Shown: positions 49,111-58,051 of the stretch, in pieces
Numbering within the stretch: position 1 is the first letter of the stretch
How the letters are laid out: each line of letters begins with the position of its first letter
Source of the DNA: Pauljensenia sp018375675
GTDB lineage: Bacteria; Actinomycetota; Actinomycetes; Actinomycetales; Actinomycetaceae
Assembly: GCA_041432705.1 (NCBI GenBank)
Contig: JAPWAE010000009.1
Coordinates: forward strand, 1 to 64,000
Direction: 5' to 3'
Length of the DNA: 64,000 bases
Translations under genes and position numbers: made by a program
The notes under the pieces: generated by a model
The model's database searches: none
Told to the model about the DNA's origin: nothing
What the model saw: the letters and a program-made list of their open reading frames with translations, nothing else

Positions 49111-49554
49111 TTAGAACAGCGAGATGAGAGAGAAGAACCCGTAGATCAAGAGGATCAGAAGAACTACGAGGCCGACAACCGTGAGCGGCGCAGCATTCAT
49201 GAGTAGGCCTCGGGCGATGTAGCCGCGCTCGGAGGGATTCTTCGTCTTCTGGAGCGCGATGAAGCCGAGGACCAGACCGATAATGTTCACCACGACGACG
49301 GGGATGGAGAAGAATCCGGCCATGAAGATGAAGGCGACCGGAGCCAGATCCAGTGCGTGCTCACCCCTCGGAATCAGCACGTACACCAGCGTTCCGAGGA
49401 TAACCACTGCGAAGACAACAAGTCCGGTGATCCCGAATCCGCGACACGCTGCACCGAGGGCCTTTCCTCCGCTGCGCCCCGGAACGGCGAGCTGCCGGGG
49501 ATCCTGCGACGGAGACACATGTGGGCCAGAACCATTCAAATATGGGGCTGTCAC
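49111..49554 (-). CDS. DUF4190-like small membrane protein
   Basis: 147 aa from GTG 49554, AGGAATAACT upstream. Three helices: 'GFGITGLVVFAVVILGTLVYV', 'FIFMAGFFSIPVVVVNIIGL' and a C-terminal one. Contains the family block 'NIIGLVLGFIALQKTKNPSE' followed by 'GLLMNAAPL', which recurs in neighbours at 49606, 50738 and 51576. Probably arose with them by duplication. Confidence 0.78.
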   Translation of the reverse strand: MTAPYLNGSGPHVSPSQDPRQLAVPGRSGGKALGAACRGFGITGLVVFAVVILGTLVYVLIPRGEHALDLAPVAFIFMAGFFSIPVVVVNIIGLVLGFIALQKTKNPSERGYIARGLLMNAAPLTVVGLVVLLILLIYGFFSLISLF

Positions 49555-49605
49555 AGTTATTCCTCCAATCGTTGGCGGCTATCAAACAGCGGCATTCCGG
49601 ATGGG

Positions 49606-50094
49606 TCAGGACGCCATCGCAAAGAGGAAGGTGAGCGTAACAGCAGCCAGGAACAGGAACATCGGGATGACATTCATCCAAATCCCGACCTTGGATAGCG
49701 TGTCGCGACGAGAATCCTGCACCCGCTTGCGCCCAGTCACGCCAAGGATGAGACCAACGATGTTTATGATCGCACCCGGGATGTAGGTCATTACGGCGCC
49801 AAATATGAAGGCGAGCGGAGCCATAGCCCTCTCATAGGAGTCATGCGCATCGAACGAGATATAGGCTGCAAAGAACAGCCCACCAACGCAGATGACAATC
49901 CCAACAACACCAAGGCATATGGAGGCCACGCCGAGGCCTCGGCTGGGCGGAGCAGCAAATTCCGGCGCCGGCTGCATGTCGGCGTAGGGGTTGCCTGGCA
50001 CGATACCGGGGTAGGCAGGCACCGTGCCTGGATTACCCGGCACACTGCCGGAGTAGTTGGGCATCCCCGAGCCGACAGGATTGGGCATCGTCAT
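49606..50094 (-). CDS. DUF4190-like small membrane protein
   Basis: 162 aa, AGGATC before ATG 50094. Pro/Gly-rich head with PGNPGTVPAYPGIVPGNPYA, then about three helices. Shared block 'INIVGLILGVTGRKRVQDSR' and 'VGIWMNVIPM'. Fifty bases from the next paralogue. Function unknown. Confidence 0.78.
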   Translation of the reverse strand: MTMPNPVGSGMPNYSGSVPGNPGTVPAYPGIVPGNPYADMQPAPEFAAPPSRGLGVASICLGVVGIVICVGGLFFAAYISFDAHDSYERAMAPLAFIFGAVMTYIPGAIINIVGLILGVTGRKRVQDSRRDTLSKVGIWMNVIPMFLFLAAVTLTFLFAMAS

Positions 50095-50242
50095 CGTTGA
50101 TCCTTCGTAGGTTGACCGTCGCGCCCATGCGGGCGACTACGACAATCCTAAACGAGAGGGAGTCGGAATCTCCCGTGGCGGTATGAGGCTCTCGATGACG
50201 AGGCCGACGCGGCTCGAGACCTCCTCACGTCGCGAGAAGGTG

Positions 50243-50653
50243 TTATTTCCATCCGAATAGCCACTCGGCGAAGCCTGCTCCCAGCACGCTGTAGGCCCCG
50301 ACAATAACGAGGACGGGACTCAGGCACAGGACCACTCCGCACAGGCTCGCGCTGCGCTGTTCGCTCGACACATCTGATTCACCCAGCTCTGCCCTGGCGA
50401 TGACGAGGCCGGTGAGACTCAGACAAGTGGTGAGGCCGCCGCCGATCATCGCAATGACACGGTTGTAGACGATGCCGTCAACCTGATGGAAGTCTGGGTG
50501 GAGCAGGACGACTATCTCGACGATGATCACAGCGGCGATGGAGATCGCGGTGACAATCCAGGCACCGGCACCACATCTGAGGGGCGTCCACCTTTTGCGG
50601 GGCGTGCCGGGATACGGCTGTACACCACCGCGTTCACGATCCGGAGCCTCCAT
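50243..50653 (-). CDS. small membrane protein, divergent paralogue of the run
   Basis: 136 aa, GGAGGGGC before ATG 50653. Three to four helices with a weaker version of the shared pattern ('TTCLSLTGLVIARAELGESD ... LCGVVLCLSPVLVI'). The Pro-rich head is short. Upstream sequence is AT-rich (50650-50720) and may hold its promoter. Confidence 0.7.
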   Translation of the reverse strand: MEAPDRERGGVQPYPGTPRKRWTPLRCGAGAWIVTAISIAAVIIVEIVVLLHPDFHQVDGIVYNRVIAMIGGGLTTCLSLTGLVIARAELGESDVSSEQRSASLCGVVLCLSPVLVIVGAYSVLGAGFAEWLFGWK

Positions 50654-50737
50654 GCCCCTCCCTCCAAAAGTATTTCAAAATTGAGATTAATGGAGAGGGG
50701 GTATTAATGCAAGGAGGAACGAGCTGGGGATAGCGCT

Positions 50738-51547
50738 CTACGAGATTGCGGCAAGAACCACCAGGGGGAGGAAAAGCACGCACCAGCACAGGGGCGCATT
50801 CAGGACTATTCCCCACGTAGCGAGCGCCCGCTCAGACTCACTGTCGGCATTCCGACGCGCCCGTATTCCCTTGATCAAGCCAGTCAGCTGGGCAATGCCC
50901 ACCGGGACGCCCACGTAGAGGCAGACAATGATGACAGTGAGGCCGGGCAAGAACGGATCCTCTGTCGTAGCGAAATCCTTGAGGACCGCGAACAGACCGA
51001 TAAGCAACGCTTCACCCATCGTCAGCAAGCCTGCGATCCCCAGCCCCACCGATGTCGCACCCGCACTGCTGAAGAAGCGCTCAAACAGGGAAAAACACAT
51101 GGACAGGACCGCACCGCCACACACAGCGAGGAGGGGCACGAGCGCCCGCGGATCGGGGACCAAGCCAACGACGGGGGTGATGCAGGCGCAGCCAAGGAAG
51201 AAGGCATTCGCACCCACTCCCAGCGCGCAGCGCCCAAGCTCCGCGCGCTCCTCGGCGTACCTTCGCCCCACGAACCCGGCAACGACACCCGCCAGATGAA
51301 CGATCCCCGCCACACCGGCTACGGGCAGGACAGAACGGATGAACTCGCCGTCGCTCATAACCGCAAACTCGCCGGGAATGACGAGGTTAGCGCCGGCGCT
51401 CATCTCGTCAAAAACCGAGGTCGACAGGACGATGAAACCCCCGATGATCACGGCAAGTCCCAAGAGTGCGCAGGCCAAGGACAACCTGTGCATCATTCGC
51501 AACACGCGCTTGTTGGGCACAGGTGCGGGACCGCTGTGATCATTCAT
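50738..51547 (-). CDS. larger membrane protein related to the run
   Basis: 269 aa from ATG 51547, chosen because GGAG lies six bases upstream. About seven hydrophobic helices, as if two small units were joined: 'HLAGVVAGFVGRRYAEERAE...LGVGANAFFLGC' in the first half and 'AQLTGLIKGIRARRNADSES...WGIVLNAPLCW' in the second. This suggests internal duplication of the DUF4190-like unit. Function unknown. Confidence 0.74.
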   Translation of the reverse strand: MNDHSGPAPVPNKRVLRMMHRLSLACALLGLAVIIGGFIVLSTSVFDEMSAGANLVIPGEFAVMSDGEFIRSVLPVAGVAGIVHLAGVVAGFVGRRYAEERAELGRCALGVGANAFFLGCACITPVVGLVPDPRALVPLLAVCGGAVLSMCFSLFERFFSSAGATSVGLGIAGLLTMGEALLIGLFAVLKDFATTEDPFLPGLTVIIVCLYVGVPVGIAQLTGLIKGIRARRNADSESERALATWGIVLNAPLCWCVLFLPLVVLAAIS

Positions 51548-51575
51548 CACTATCTCCATCCGACGCTTCAGTGAC

Positions 51576-52034
51576 CTACATGAACAACATCAGAACGATC
51601 ATGAAGGCGGTGAAGATAACGTATGGGCTCGCGTTCAGGAGGATTCCCAGCCAGTTGAGCTTCCGCGTCTTCGGCTTCCCCACTGCCCCAACAATCCCGA
51701 TAACACCACCGGCGAGGTTCACCGGGCCAATAAACATCAGCGCAAAGAGCGGCAAGAAACCGATCGCTTCCTTGCCGCTCGGGTCGGGGTCGGATGCGCT
51801 GGCCCGGATAGCAAGCCACATGACCAGTATCGTCAGGCCGATGAGGGCCCACCCGACAACACCCAAGATGATCGACGCTCGATTCACCTTCTGAGTCACA
51901 GCCCCTTGGGTCACGGGCACAGAACCCGGAGCGAATCCCTGCGGAACCGCCGCATATCCCTGAGACGTGGGCTGTGCGGGCGCGTATGGTCCCGAAGGCT
52001 GTTGCTCAGGCTGCTGAGGGTAAGGCGTACTCAT
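51576..52034 (-). CDS. DUF4190-like small membrane protein
   Basis: 152 aa from ATG 52034, AGGAG upstream. Pro/Gln-rich head (YPQQPEQQPSGPYAPAQP), then three helices with 'GVIGIVGAVGKPKTRKLNWL' and 'GILLNASPY', the same block order as in 49111-50094. Thirty bases from the HAD gene. Confidence 0.78.
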   Translation of the reverse strand: MSTPYPQQPEQQPSGPYAPAQPTSQGYAAVPQGFAPGSVPVTQGAVTQKVNRASIILGVVGWALIGLTILVMWLAIRASASDPDPSGKEAIGFLPLFALMFIGPVNLAGGVIGIVGAVGKPKTRKLNWLGILLNASPYVIFTAFMIVLMLFM

Positions 52035-52064
52035 CTCACTACTCCTATGCGTCACGTAAGGCTG

Positions 52065-52928
52065 TTACCCGAGGAGGGTGCGCAGCACCTGCGCAACCCC
52101 GGCCTCGTTGTTTGAGGGGGCGACGAAGCGCGAGGCCTCGACGACGTCCTGCGAGGCGTTGGCCATCGCGAAGGACAGGTCCCCCTCGCTCATCATGGAC
52201 AGGTCGTTACCGGCGTCGCCGAAGACGGCGGTCTGAGAGCGATCAACACCGAGGAAACGCTGCAGGTCGCGCACAGCGCTGCCTTTGTCGACGCCTCGGA
52301 TCTGCAGGTCCGCCCAGTTCGCGCCGGAAATCGCGTACTGGTGTGTGTCGGCGAAGTTGGCCAGGGTGGCCTCCGCGAGCGCCTCGACCGGGCCGAGGAC
52401 GAAGACCGCTAGCTTGACGATCGCGTCGTCGATTTCGCCGGCCTCGATGGCGTCGATGATGGCGCTCTGGTCGTCGATGCGCTTGGTGCGGTGGTAGTAG
52501 GGCATGACGCCGTCGACGAAGCGGTCGTCGGTGCGCTCGACGTAGGCGAATTGCTTGCCGCACATGACCAGGCCCCCGTCGATCCCGTCCGGCCCCGAGG
52601 TGGCCTCACGGACGAGGCGGATGACCTCGCGCACCGTGGGGGTGTCCACTGGGTGGGAGGAGACCTCGACGCCGTCGCGCATGACGATGCCGCCGTTCTC
52701 ACCAATGACGGTCATGCCGGGGCGCCCGGGGAACATGTCGATGAGGGTCCACACCTGCCGGCCGGACGCGGGCGCGAAGGTGACACCGCGCGCGTCCATC
52801 TGGTCGAGCAGCTCGTCCATGCCGGGCGGGAAGTTCTTGTCATCGTCCAGGAGGGTGCCGTCCATGTCGACGGCGGCCAGGCGCAGGTCGGTGCCCGCGT
52901 AACGCGCGGGGTCAGTGGGGGTCATCAT
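52065..52928 (-). CDS. Cof-type HAD-superfamily phosphatase
   Basis: 287 aa from ATG 52928; CACAAT six bases before it suggests a leaderless mRNA. HAD motif I DMDGTLLDDD, motif II in 'FAPASGRQ', motif III Lys region 'RGVDKGSAV' and motif IV 'FGDAGNDLSMM' are all present, with a C2B cap. These enzymes dephosphorylate sugar phosphates or cofactors such as PLP; the substrate here is unknown. It interrupts the row of small membrane proteins. Confidence 0.92.
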   Translation of the reverse strand: MMTPTDPARYAGTDLRLAAVDMDGTLLDDDKNFPPGMDELLDQMDARGVTFAPASGRQVWTLIDMFPGRPGMTVIGENGGIVMRDGVEVSSHPVDTPTVREVIRLVREATSGPDGIDGGLVMCGKQFAYVERTDDRFVDGVMPYYHRTKRIDDQSAIIDAIEAGEIDDAIVKLAVFVLGPVEALAEATLANFADTHQYAISGANWADLQIRGVDKGSAVRDLQRFLGVDRSQTAVFGDAGNDLSMMSEGDLSFAMANASQDVVEASRFVAPSNNEAGVAQVLRTLLG

Positions 52929-53023
52929 GGGTCCATTGTGCCCGACGGGACGCACGGGTGCTCACACCGGGGACGAGGCTGGGGCAACCTCACGCTGCCT
53001 CGTGCGGCGCGCGATTGAAACCC

Positions 53024-53404
53024 TCAGAACCCCTGCTCCTTCTCATCAAGCTTCTGCGCGAGCTTGGCGACGATAGCGAGCAGGAACGAAATGAGACCAA
53101 AGGGGGCAACATACAACACGGCGAAGAAGAAGGTCCAGCCGCTCGCAACACCGGAGGGATTACTGCCGCTATCCATCGCTTCGGCTAGCAGGGGCAAAAC
53201 GAACACGCTTGAGAGCAGAATGATCCCCACGATCACGAAGAAGCGCGCCAGCTTTGAGCCTCGACGCCGCGCGGGAGGAACAGGTGCGGCAGCGGTTGCC
53301 GCAGTCGATCCGCCAGGCGCAACGGGCTGTGCCGCGACAGCGGATGCAACCATGGCCTCGGGGACATTCTCACCGCGCATCGTCACGTCGTTACTCTCGC
53401 TCAT
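53024..53404 (-). CDS. small two-helix membrane protein
   Basis: 126 aa from ATG 53404 with GAAAGGATC upstream. Ala/Pro-rich cytosolic head to about residue 55, then helices at 58-80 and 92-115, ending KLDEKEQGF. Similar in plan to the 48576 product (single outer loop 'MDSGSNPSGVASG' versus 'PGDHGDSGDG'). Function unknown. Confidence 0.74.
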   Translation of the reverse strand: MSESNDVTMRGENVPEAMVASAVAAQPVAPGGSTAATAAAPVPPARRRGSKLARFFVIVGIILLSSVFVLPLLAEAMDSGSNPSGVASGWTFFFAVLYVAPFGLISFLLAIVAKLAQKLDEKEQGF

Positions 53405-53440
53405 GCCTGATCCTTTCACTGCCCAACGCTGGGGTAATGA

Positions 53441-53728
53441 CTACCACCACCATAGCGCAACGGCCGCGGCGAGCAGCACGGCGGCCACGAGGGCCCCGAG
53501 GCGCAAAAAGCGCCGCGTACCCACGGACATCGGGCATTGGGTCGAGGCGGATAGGGAAAAGATCTCCTCGTCGAGGTCGGCTCGCGCGCGTACGCTCGGG
53601 CGCACAGCGGGCGGATACGAGGGCGGCGCGGGGCGCCGGCGACGCGCGGCTGGCCTGGTAACCTGCGCTCCTCGCGCGGCCCCACCGACCCCCTCCGCGT
53701 GCGAGTACTGGGAAGGCGAGCGGTACAC
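53441..53728 (-). CDS. 95-aa tail-anchored membrane protein
   Basis: GTG 53728 with GGAGACATC in front, the same ribosome-site context as the 43102 gene. Arg/Pro-rich first 70 residues and a single C-terminal helix ('LGALVAAVLLAAAVALWWW') that ends at the stop, so it would be tail-anchored. No family recognised. The GC-rich composition leaves some doubt that it is expressed. Confidence 0.55.
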   Translation of the reverse strand: MYRSPSQYSHAEGVGGAARGAQVTRPAARRRRPAPPSYPPAVRPSVRARADLDEEIFSLSASTQCPMSVGTRRFLRLGALVAAVLLAAAVALWWW

Positions 53729-53947
53729 GATGTCTCCATCGACTATTGCGGTGTGAATGGCGCAATCCTAGCACCCGTGAGGCGCGCGTCACATACATTT
53801 GATTTCTTTAATTTCAAACAATTTGATCGGAGCCGCAAACCAACAAACGGCTTGCACCCCCTTGCAAAATAAGCTGCCCGTCACACCATATGTTAGGCTG
53901 GCCCCGTTCGTTCAAAGCACCGAACGACCCTACTTCGAGGAGGAATC

Positions 53948-54193
53948 ATGAGTCTGGAAGATCTGGCCAAGAAGGCTGAAGAAGGCTTCGAGAAGGTCGT
54001 TGACGCGGCCAAGGAGAAGGCTGAAGAAGCCAAGGACAAGCTCGCCGAGCTCGCTGGCGACGCCAAGGACAAGGCAGAAGACGCCAAGGACAAGGCAGCG
54101 GAGGCCGCCGAAGACGCCAAGGACAAGGCAGCGGAGATCGCCGAAGACGCCAAGGACAAGGCAGAGGACGTCAAGGACAAGCTCGAGAAGTGA
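53948..54193 (+). CDS. 81-aa Lys/Ala/Glu-rich helical repeat protein
   Basis: GAGGAGG before ATG 53948. Protein is one long charged helix with DAKDKAAE/DAKDKAED repeats of 11 residues, like LEA or apolipoprotein-type stress proteins. The first 14 residues (MSLEDLAKKAEEGF) match the start of the 50-aa protein at 59992. Similar 'EDLxxKAxx' small proteins are annotated as MT0933-like. AT-rich upstream region; strong terminator downstream suggests high expression. Confidence 0.85.
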   Translation: MSLEDLAKKAEEGFEKVVDAAKEKAEEAKDKLAELAGDAKDKAEDAKDKAAEAAEDAKDKAAEIAEDAKDKAEDVKDKLEK

Positions 54194-54203
54194 GCTACCA
54201 GAA

Positions 54204-54235
54204 GGGGGGGGCGAACCTAGAGGTTCGCCCCCCCT
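54204..54235 (+). terminator. terminator after the helical repeat gene
   Basis: GGGGGGGCGAACCT and AGGTTCGCCCCCCC pair around a minimal loop, eleven bases after the stop. Confidence 0.85.
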
Positions 54236-54307
54236 CTCCATGCACTCGCGCCCCCGACGGTTTTACATTCCCCCGTAGCTCGGACCACGCGACTGGCGAC
54301 GAGCGCT

Positions 54308-55675
54308 CTACTCCCGTCCCTCGCGCACACTCGCGAGGATTCGGCGGCGCAGCGGGACGGTTGCCTCGGAAGCAACGACGATGAGAATGACGCCCACAAT
54401 CGCCGAGGCGAGCGCAATGAGGAAGCCCTTTCCCGCACCTGCCGCAAGCATCGGCGACATGAACACCATGCCGAGCAGCATCGAGCCGACGATCATGACG
54501 AACGCGGGAATCGCGACCTCGAGACGACGGCTGCGGTCCATAAAGCCGCGCGGGGACCCCATGTAGGACAGGGCTCGTACCTGGTCGGCTGAGTCGATGA
54601 CGCGAATCGACTGGTTGACCGCGGTCGACACGGCGCCCAGGGCGAGGGTAATCGCGAAGGTCAGCAGCATGCCTCTGTTGATGTCGCCGATGACGATAAG
54701 CGCGACCTCGTCGGTCCTGTCCCCGCTCATCGAGATCGAATCACTCGCCGGATACATGATGCCCACGAGGAACCCGACGAGGGCGACAGCCCCGAAGGAG
54801 CGCCACACGGCGCGCGGGTCGTCGGCCATGCGGCGCCCAGCCACCATCATCTGGGGGCTGCGCGATGCCCGAGCCATGATGCGGCCCATGAGGCTGATCG
54901 ACCAGACGCCCACCAGGTTGACGATCAGGAAGATCGCTCCCATGAAGCCCATGAACACGGCCATGCCGATAGCAGTCCCCAGGTTCATCGCGAGGGTTCC
55001 GACACTCAGCCAGAGGACGAGGAGGACCAGTCCAAGGACGGGGCCGACCGCGCTCACGCGGCCCGCCTGCGTGCGGCGTGCGACGCCCAGGGGCGTGATC
55101 GCGACCTTGCGCATGGCCAGCCACGAGGACAGGGCGGCCAGGAGGATCATGGCGAGTCCCTCAACGAGGAGGGCAACAACCCCCACCCACATCTCGCTGG
55201 CCCCCATCGGGCGTCCCTGGAAGGACAGCGCACCCCACGCGGGCAGTGTCACGGCGTACAGGATCGAGCCGACGACAACGCCAACAACCGCAAACACGCA
55301 GGTTTCGAGGATGCAGGCGAGCTTCGTCTTGCCCGGCGCGAGGCCGATGAGGCGCAGGACCGCGAGGTCACGCTCACGCCGACTCATACCCAGACGTGCG
55401 GCCGCTGCCCCCATCGAGATGATGGGAACGATCAGCAGGGTGGCCGCGAAGTACGCAAGCATCACGTAGAAGGACGCCATCCCGTCGAGGCTTGAGGGAT
55501 CGTCGGCGGTGGCGGACGTGGCCGCGACGGCGGCTCTCGCCCCGAAGGCCATGACGCCACCGGTGACCGCGAGCAGGAACGCGTGCGGCAGGGCGAAGGC
55601 AGCGACCGTGAGGACACTCGTCGCCCGGTCACGCGACCGTAGGAGCGCCCCGGCGGCGGTGCGCACGGCGCTCAT
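54308..55675 (-). CDS. ABC transporter permease of the FtsX/MacB type
   Basis: 455 aa with about ten transmembrane helices arranged as two FtsX-like halves ('MGAAAARLGMSRRERDLAVLRLIGLAPG' is the family's coupling-helix motif, repeated weakly as 'VRALSYMGSPRGFMDR'). No large outer domain. It overlaps the ATPase gene by four bases (ATGA). Such pairs export antimicrobial peptides or lipoproteins, or sense bacitracin-like drugs. Target unknown. Confidence 0.85.
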   Translation of the reverse strand: MSAVRTAAGALLRSRDRATSVLTVAAFALPHAFLLAVTGGVMAFGARAAVAATSATADDPSSLDGMASFYVMLAYFAATLLIVPIISMGAAAARLGMSRRERDLAVLRLIGLAPGKTKLACILETCVFAVVGVVVGSILYAVTLPAWGALSFQGRPMGASEMWVGVVALLVEGLAMILLAALSSWLAMRKVAITPLGVARRTQAGRVSAVGPVLGLVLLVLWLSVGTLAMNLGTAIGMAVFMGFMGAIFLIVNLVGVWSISLMGRIMARASRSPQMMVAGRRMADDPRAVWRSFGAVALVGFLVGIMYPASDSISMSGDRTDEVALIVIGDINRGMLLTFAITLALGAVSTAVNQSIRVIDSADQVRALSYMGSPRGFMDRSRRLEVAIPAFVMIVGSMLLGMVFMSPMLAAGAGKGFLIALASAIVGVILIVVASEATVPLRRRILASVREGRE

Positions 55676-56397
55676 CGGGCCACCCCCTGGTTGGGGGCGC
55701 CACTGCCTCGGGCCTCGAGGGAGATGCGGCCGTCGCGCACGTGGATCGTGTGCGGCAGACGCGCGGCGACACCGGGATCGTGGGTGACGAGGACGAGGGA
55801 TGCGCCGGTGGAGGCGCAGGCGCTCGTCAGCAGGGCCATGACCTCGCCGCCGGTTGCCTGGTCGAGAGCGCCCGTGGGCTCATCCGCGAAAATCACCGAG
55901 GGATTGGTGGCGAGCGCGCGCCCGATCGCGACGCGCTGGGCCTGGCCGCCCGAGAGCTGGCCGGGTCGGTAGGGGCCGGCGCCGTCGAGGCCGAGGTTCG
56001 TCAGGATCTCGCGTGCGCGAGCGATCGCCTGCGATTTCGACGTTCCCGCGAGCATGAGGGGCATCGCGATGTTTTCTTCCGTGGGCAGCTCGGGCAGGAG
56101 CTGGCCGTCCTGGAACACGAAGCCGAAGCGGCGCAGGCGCAGGTCGGAGAGCACCCGCTCCGACATGGTCGTCATCTCCTCGCCGTCCAGGGTGATAGAC
56201 CCTGAGCTGGGGCGCAGCACGCCCGCCAGGCAGTGCAGGAGGGTGGTCTTACCGGAGCCCGAGGGACCCATGATCGCCACCTGCGTGCCCTGCGGGAGTG
56301 TCAGGTCGACGCCTGCCAGGGCGTGGACGGGCGTGTTCCCACGCATGTATGTCTTCGTCAGTGCTCGGGTCACCAGACCCGCCGTGTCGTGTGTCAT
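55672..56397 (-). CDS. ABC transporter ATPase of the LolD/MacB type
   Basis: 241 aa. Walker A GPSGSGKTT, 'FVFQDGQLLPELPTEENIAM', signature LSGGQAQR, Walker B VIFADEPTGALD and His switch. TATCGT sits seven bases before ATG 56397, so the mRNA is probably leaderless. Pairs with the adjacent ten-helix permease. Divergent from the SAH hydrolase gene. Confidence 0.92.
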   Translation of the reverse strand: MTHDTAGLVTRALTKTYMRGNTPVHALAGVDLTLPQGTQVAIMGPSGSGKTTLLHCLAGVLRPSSGSITLDGEEMTTMSERVLSDLRLRRFGFVFQDGQLLPELPTEENIAMPLMLAGTSKSQAIARAREILTNLGLDGAGPYRPGQLSGGQAQRVAIGRALATNPSVIFADEPTGALDQATGGEVMALLTSACASTGASLVLVTHDPGVAARLPHTIHVRDGRISLEARGSGAPNQGVAR

Positions 56398-56501
56398 GTT
56401 TGAACGATAGGCCCGCAGCCCCGCGCGTTTCTATGAGGGGCTGCCCTGGTCACCCCCTGAGAGTCCCCCGACATCGACACCGCAGTTGCTACGTTTGACG
56501 C

Positions 56502-57968
56502 ATGAACCGCGCCCTGGATCCCCTCGCCGCCCAGCTGCTGCTACGCGCCTATGCGCGGGCCACGAACATGCTCGTTGCGGGTCGATCCTTCGCGACGGAC
56601 GACCCGACGCTGGCCGCCCTGCTGCGCGCCTTCGGCGCCCACGTACGCCCGCTGTCGGACGCCGAGGGGACCCCGGCCTCGCCCCAGGTCGTCTTCTCGC
56701 TCGAGGAGGACGCGACTCCGAGGCCCGGCGCGATCACGGTCCTGGCGCCCGGCGGCGTGTTCCGCGCCGTCATCGCCCCCGACGGGCGCACCATCACGGG
56801 CCCCGGCGACGAGGGACGCATCGAGTGGGCGCGCGCCCACATGCCCGTCACCGAGGCGGCGGCACGCGCCCTGGCTCCCCTGGTGGCGGGCCGAAGCGTG
56901 GGGCTGTCCCTCGTCCTGGAGCCGAAAACAGCCGCCCTGGCCCTCATGCTCTCCGAGGCCGGCGCGCGCATCAGCGTCTTCGGCTGGGCGTCCGAGACCC
57001 GCGAGGACGTCGCGGCCCGCCTGCGCGACGCCGGCATCCCCGTGTTCGCGGACTCGGCAGCCTCCCGCGAGCGCGAGTGGGAGCTCGCGCGCGAGTTTTT
57101 GGCTCAGCACAGCGAGTTTCTCCTGGACGATGGCTCCCACCTGATCCGCCTGGCGCACGATACCCAGCGCTGCCCGGGTGTCCTGGACGCGCTGGTCGGC
57201 GCGGCGGAGGAGACCACCTCGGGGCTGCGCCCGCTGCGTTCTTTCGATCTGCGCATTCCGGTCATGGCCTCGAACGACGCGCGTTCGAAGACCCTGTTCG
57301 ACAACGCCTACGGGACGGGTCAATCGTGCTGGACGACGATCCTCGATCTCATTGACCCGCGCGGCGTCGGCGCGCCCGTGGCGGGGATGAGCGTCGTCGT
57401 CATCGGCTACGGCGACGTGGGTCGCGGCTGCGCGCGCTTCGGCGTGGCGCTCGGCGCACGCGTCACCGTCGTGGAGCTGGACCCCGTGCGCGCCCTGCAG
57501 GCGTCGATGGACGGGTTCACCGTGGCCTCGCTGGAGGAGGCCGCTGCGAGCGCCGGCATGCTGATCTCCGCGACGGGCGAGCGCTCGACGATCCCACTGA
57601 GCGCGCTGGAAGCGGCGCCCGAGGGCGCAATCGTCACGGTCGCCGGCGGCGTCGACGGGGAGGTATCCATTGACGAGGCCGTGGCCGCCTCCTGGGTCAT
57701 GGCCGAGTCGGGCGATCCCCACGTGCAGACCCTGACCAGCCCCTCCGGCAAAAAGCTGCGCGTCCTCGAGCGCGGGGAGGGCATCAACTACACGGCGGGC
57801 GAGGGAAACCCCATCGAGATCATGGACATGAGCTTCGGCGTGCAGCTGGCGTCCCTGCGCGAGCTCCTCACCCACGAAGGCGAGCTGGCCCCCGGCCTGC
57901 ACGACCTGCCGCGCGAGGCCGACGACGCGGTGGCCGCGGCGGCGCTGGGCGCCCTGTCCCTGTCATAG
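56502..57968 (+). CDS. ahcY: adenosylhomocysteinase (divergent)
   Basis: 488 aa. Splits S-adenosylhomocysteine into homocysteine and adenosine with bound NAD. Recognised blocks: 'LLDDGSHLIR' (usual DDGxDL), 'AAEETTSGLRPL', 'PVMASNDARSKTLFDNAYG', the Rossmann fingerprint 'GMSVVVIGYGDVGRGCARFG' (about 290-310) and the EGxNY/GNPIEIMDMSF end. The N-terminal 150 residues are poorly conserved and lack the usual early Asn/Cys motifs. It may act on a related nucleoside thioether. Followed by a deaminase-type amidohydrolase. Confidence 0.82.
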   Translation: MNRALDPLAAQLLLRAYARATNMLVAGRSFATDDPTLAALLRAFGAHVRPLSDAEGTPASPQVVFSLEEDATPRPGAITVLAPGGVFRAVIAPDGRTITGPGDEGRIEWARAHMPVTEAAARALAPLVAGRSVGLSLVLEPKTAALALMLSEAGARISVFGWASETREDVAARLRDAGIPVFADSAASREREWELAREFLAQHSEFLLDDGSHLIRLAHDTQRCPGVLDALVGAAEETTSGLRPLRSFDLRIPVMASNDARSKTLFDNAYGTGQSCWTTILDLIDPRGVGAPVAGMSVVVIGYGDVGRGCARFGVALGARVTVVELDPVRALQASMDGFTVASLEEAAASAGMLISATGERSTIPLSALEAAPEGAIVTVAGGVDGEVSIDEAVAASWVMAESGDPHVQTLTSPSGKKLRVLERGEGINYTAGEGNPIEIMDMSFGVQLASLRELLTHEGELAPGLHDLPREADDAVAAAALGALSLS

Positions 57969-58051
57969 TCGCAGCTCACGTCCACCGGCGGGCGGGTGCG
58001 CCCACCCCACTTCTACACTGTTAGTCAGCGTCCCCCACTGAAAGGCCCCCC

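Noticed and set aside
53391..53798. Alternative frames over the 53441-53728 tail-anchored gene
   Set aside because: The 53441 frame ends in a clean hydrophobic helix and has a GGAGACATC ribosome site; the other frames are Arg-rich shadows.
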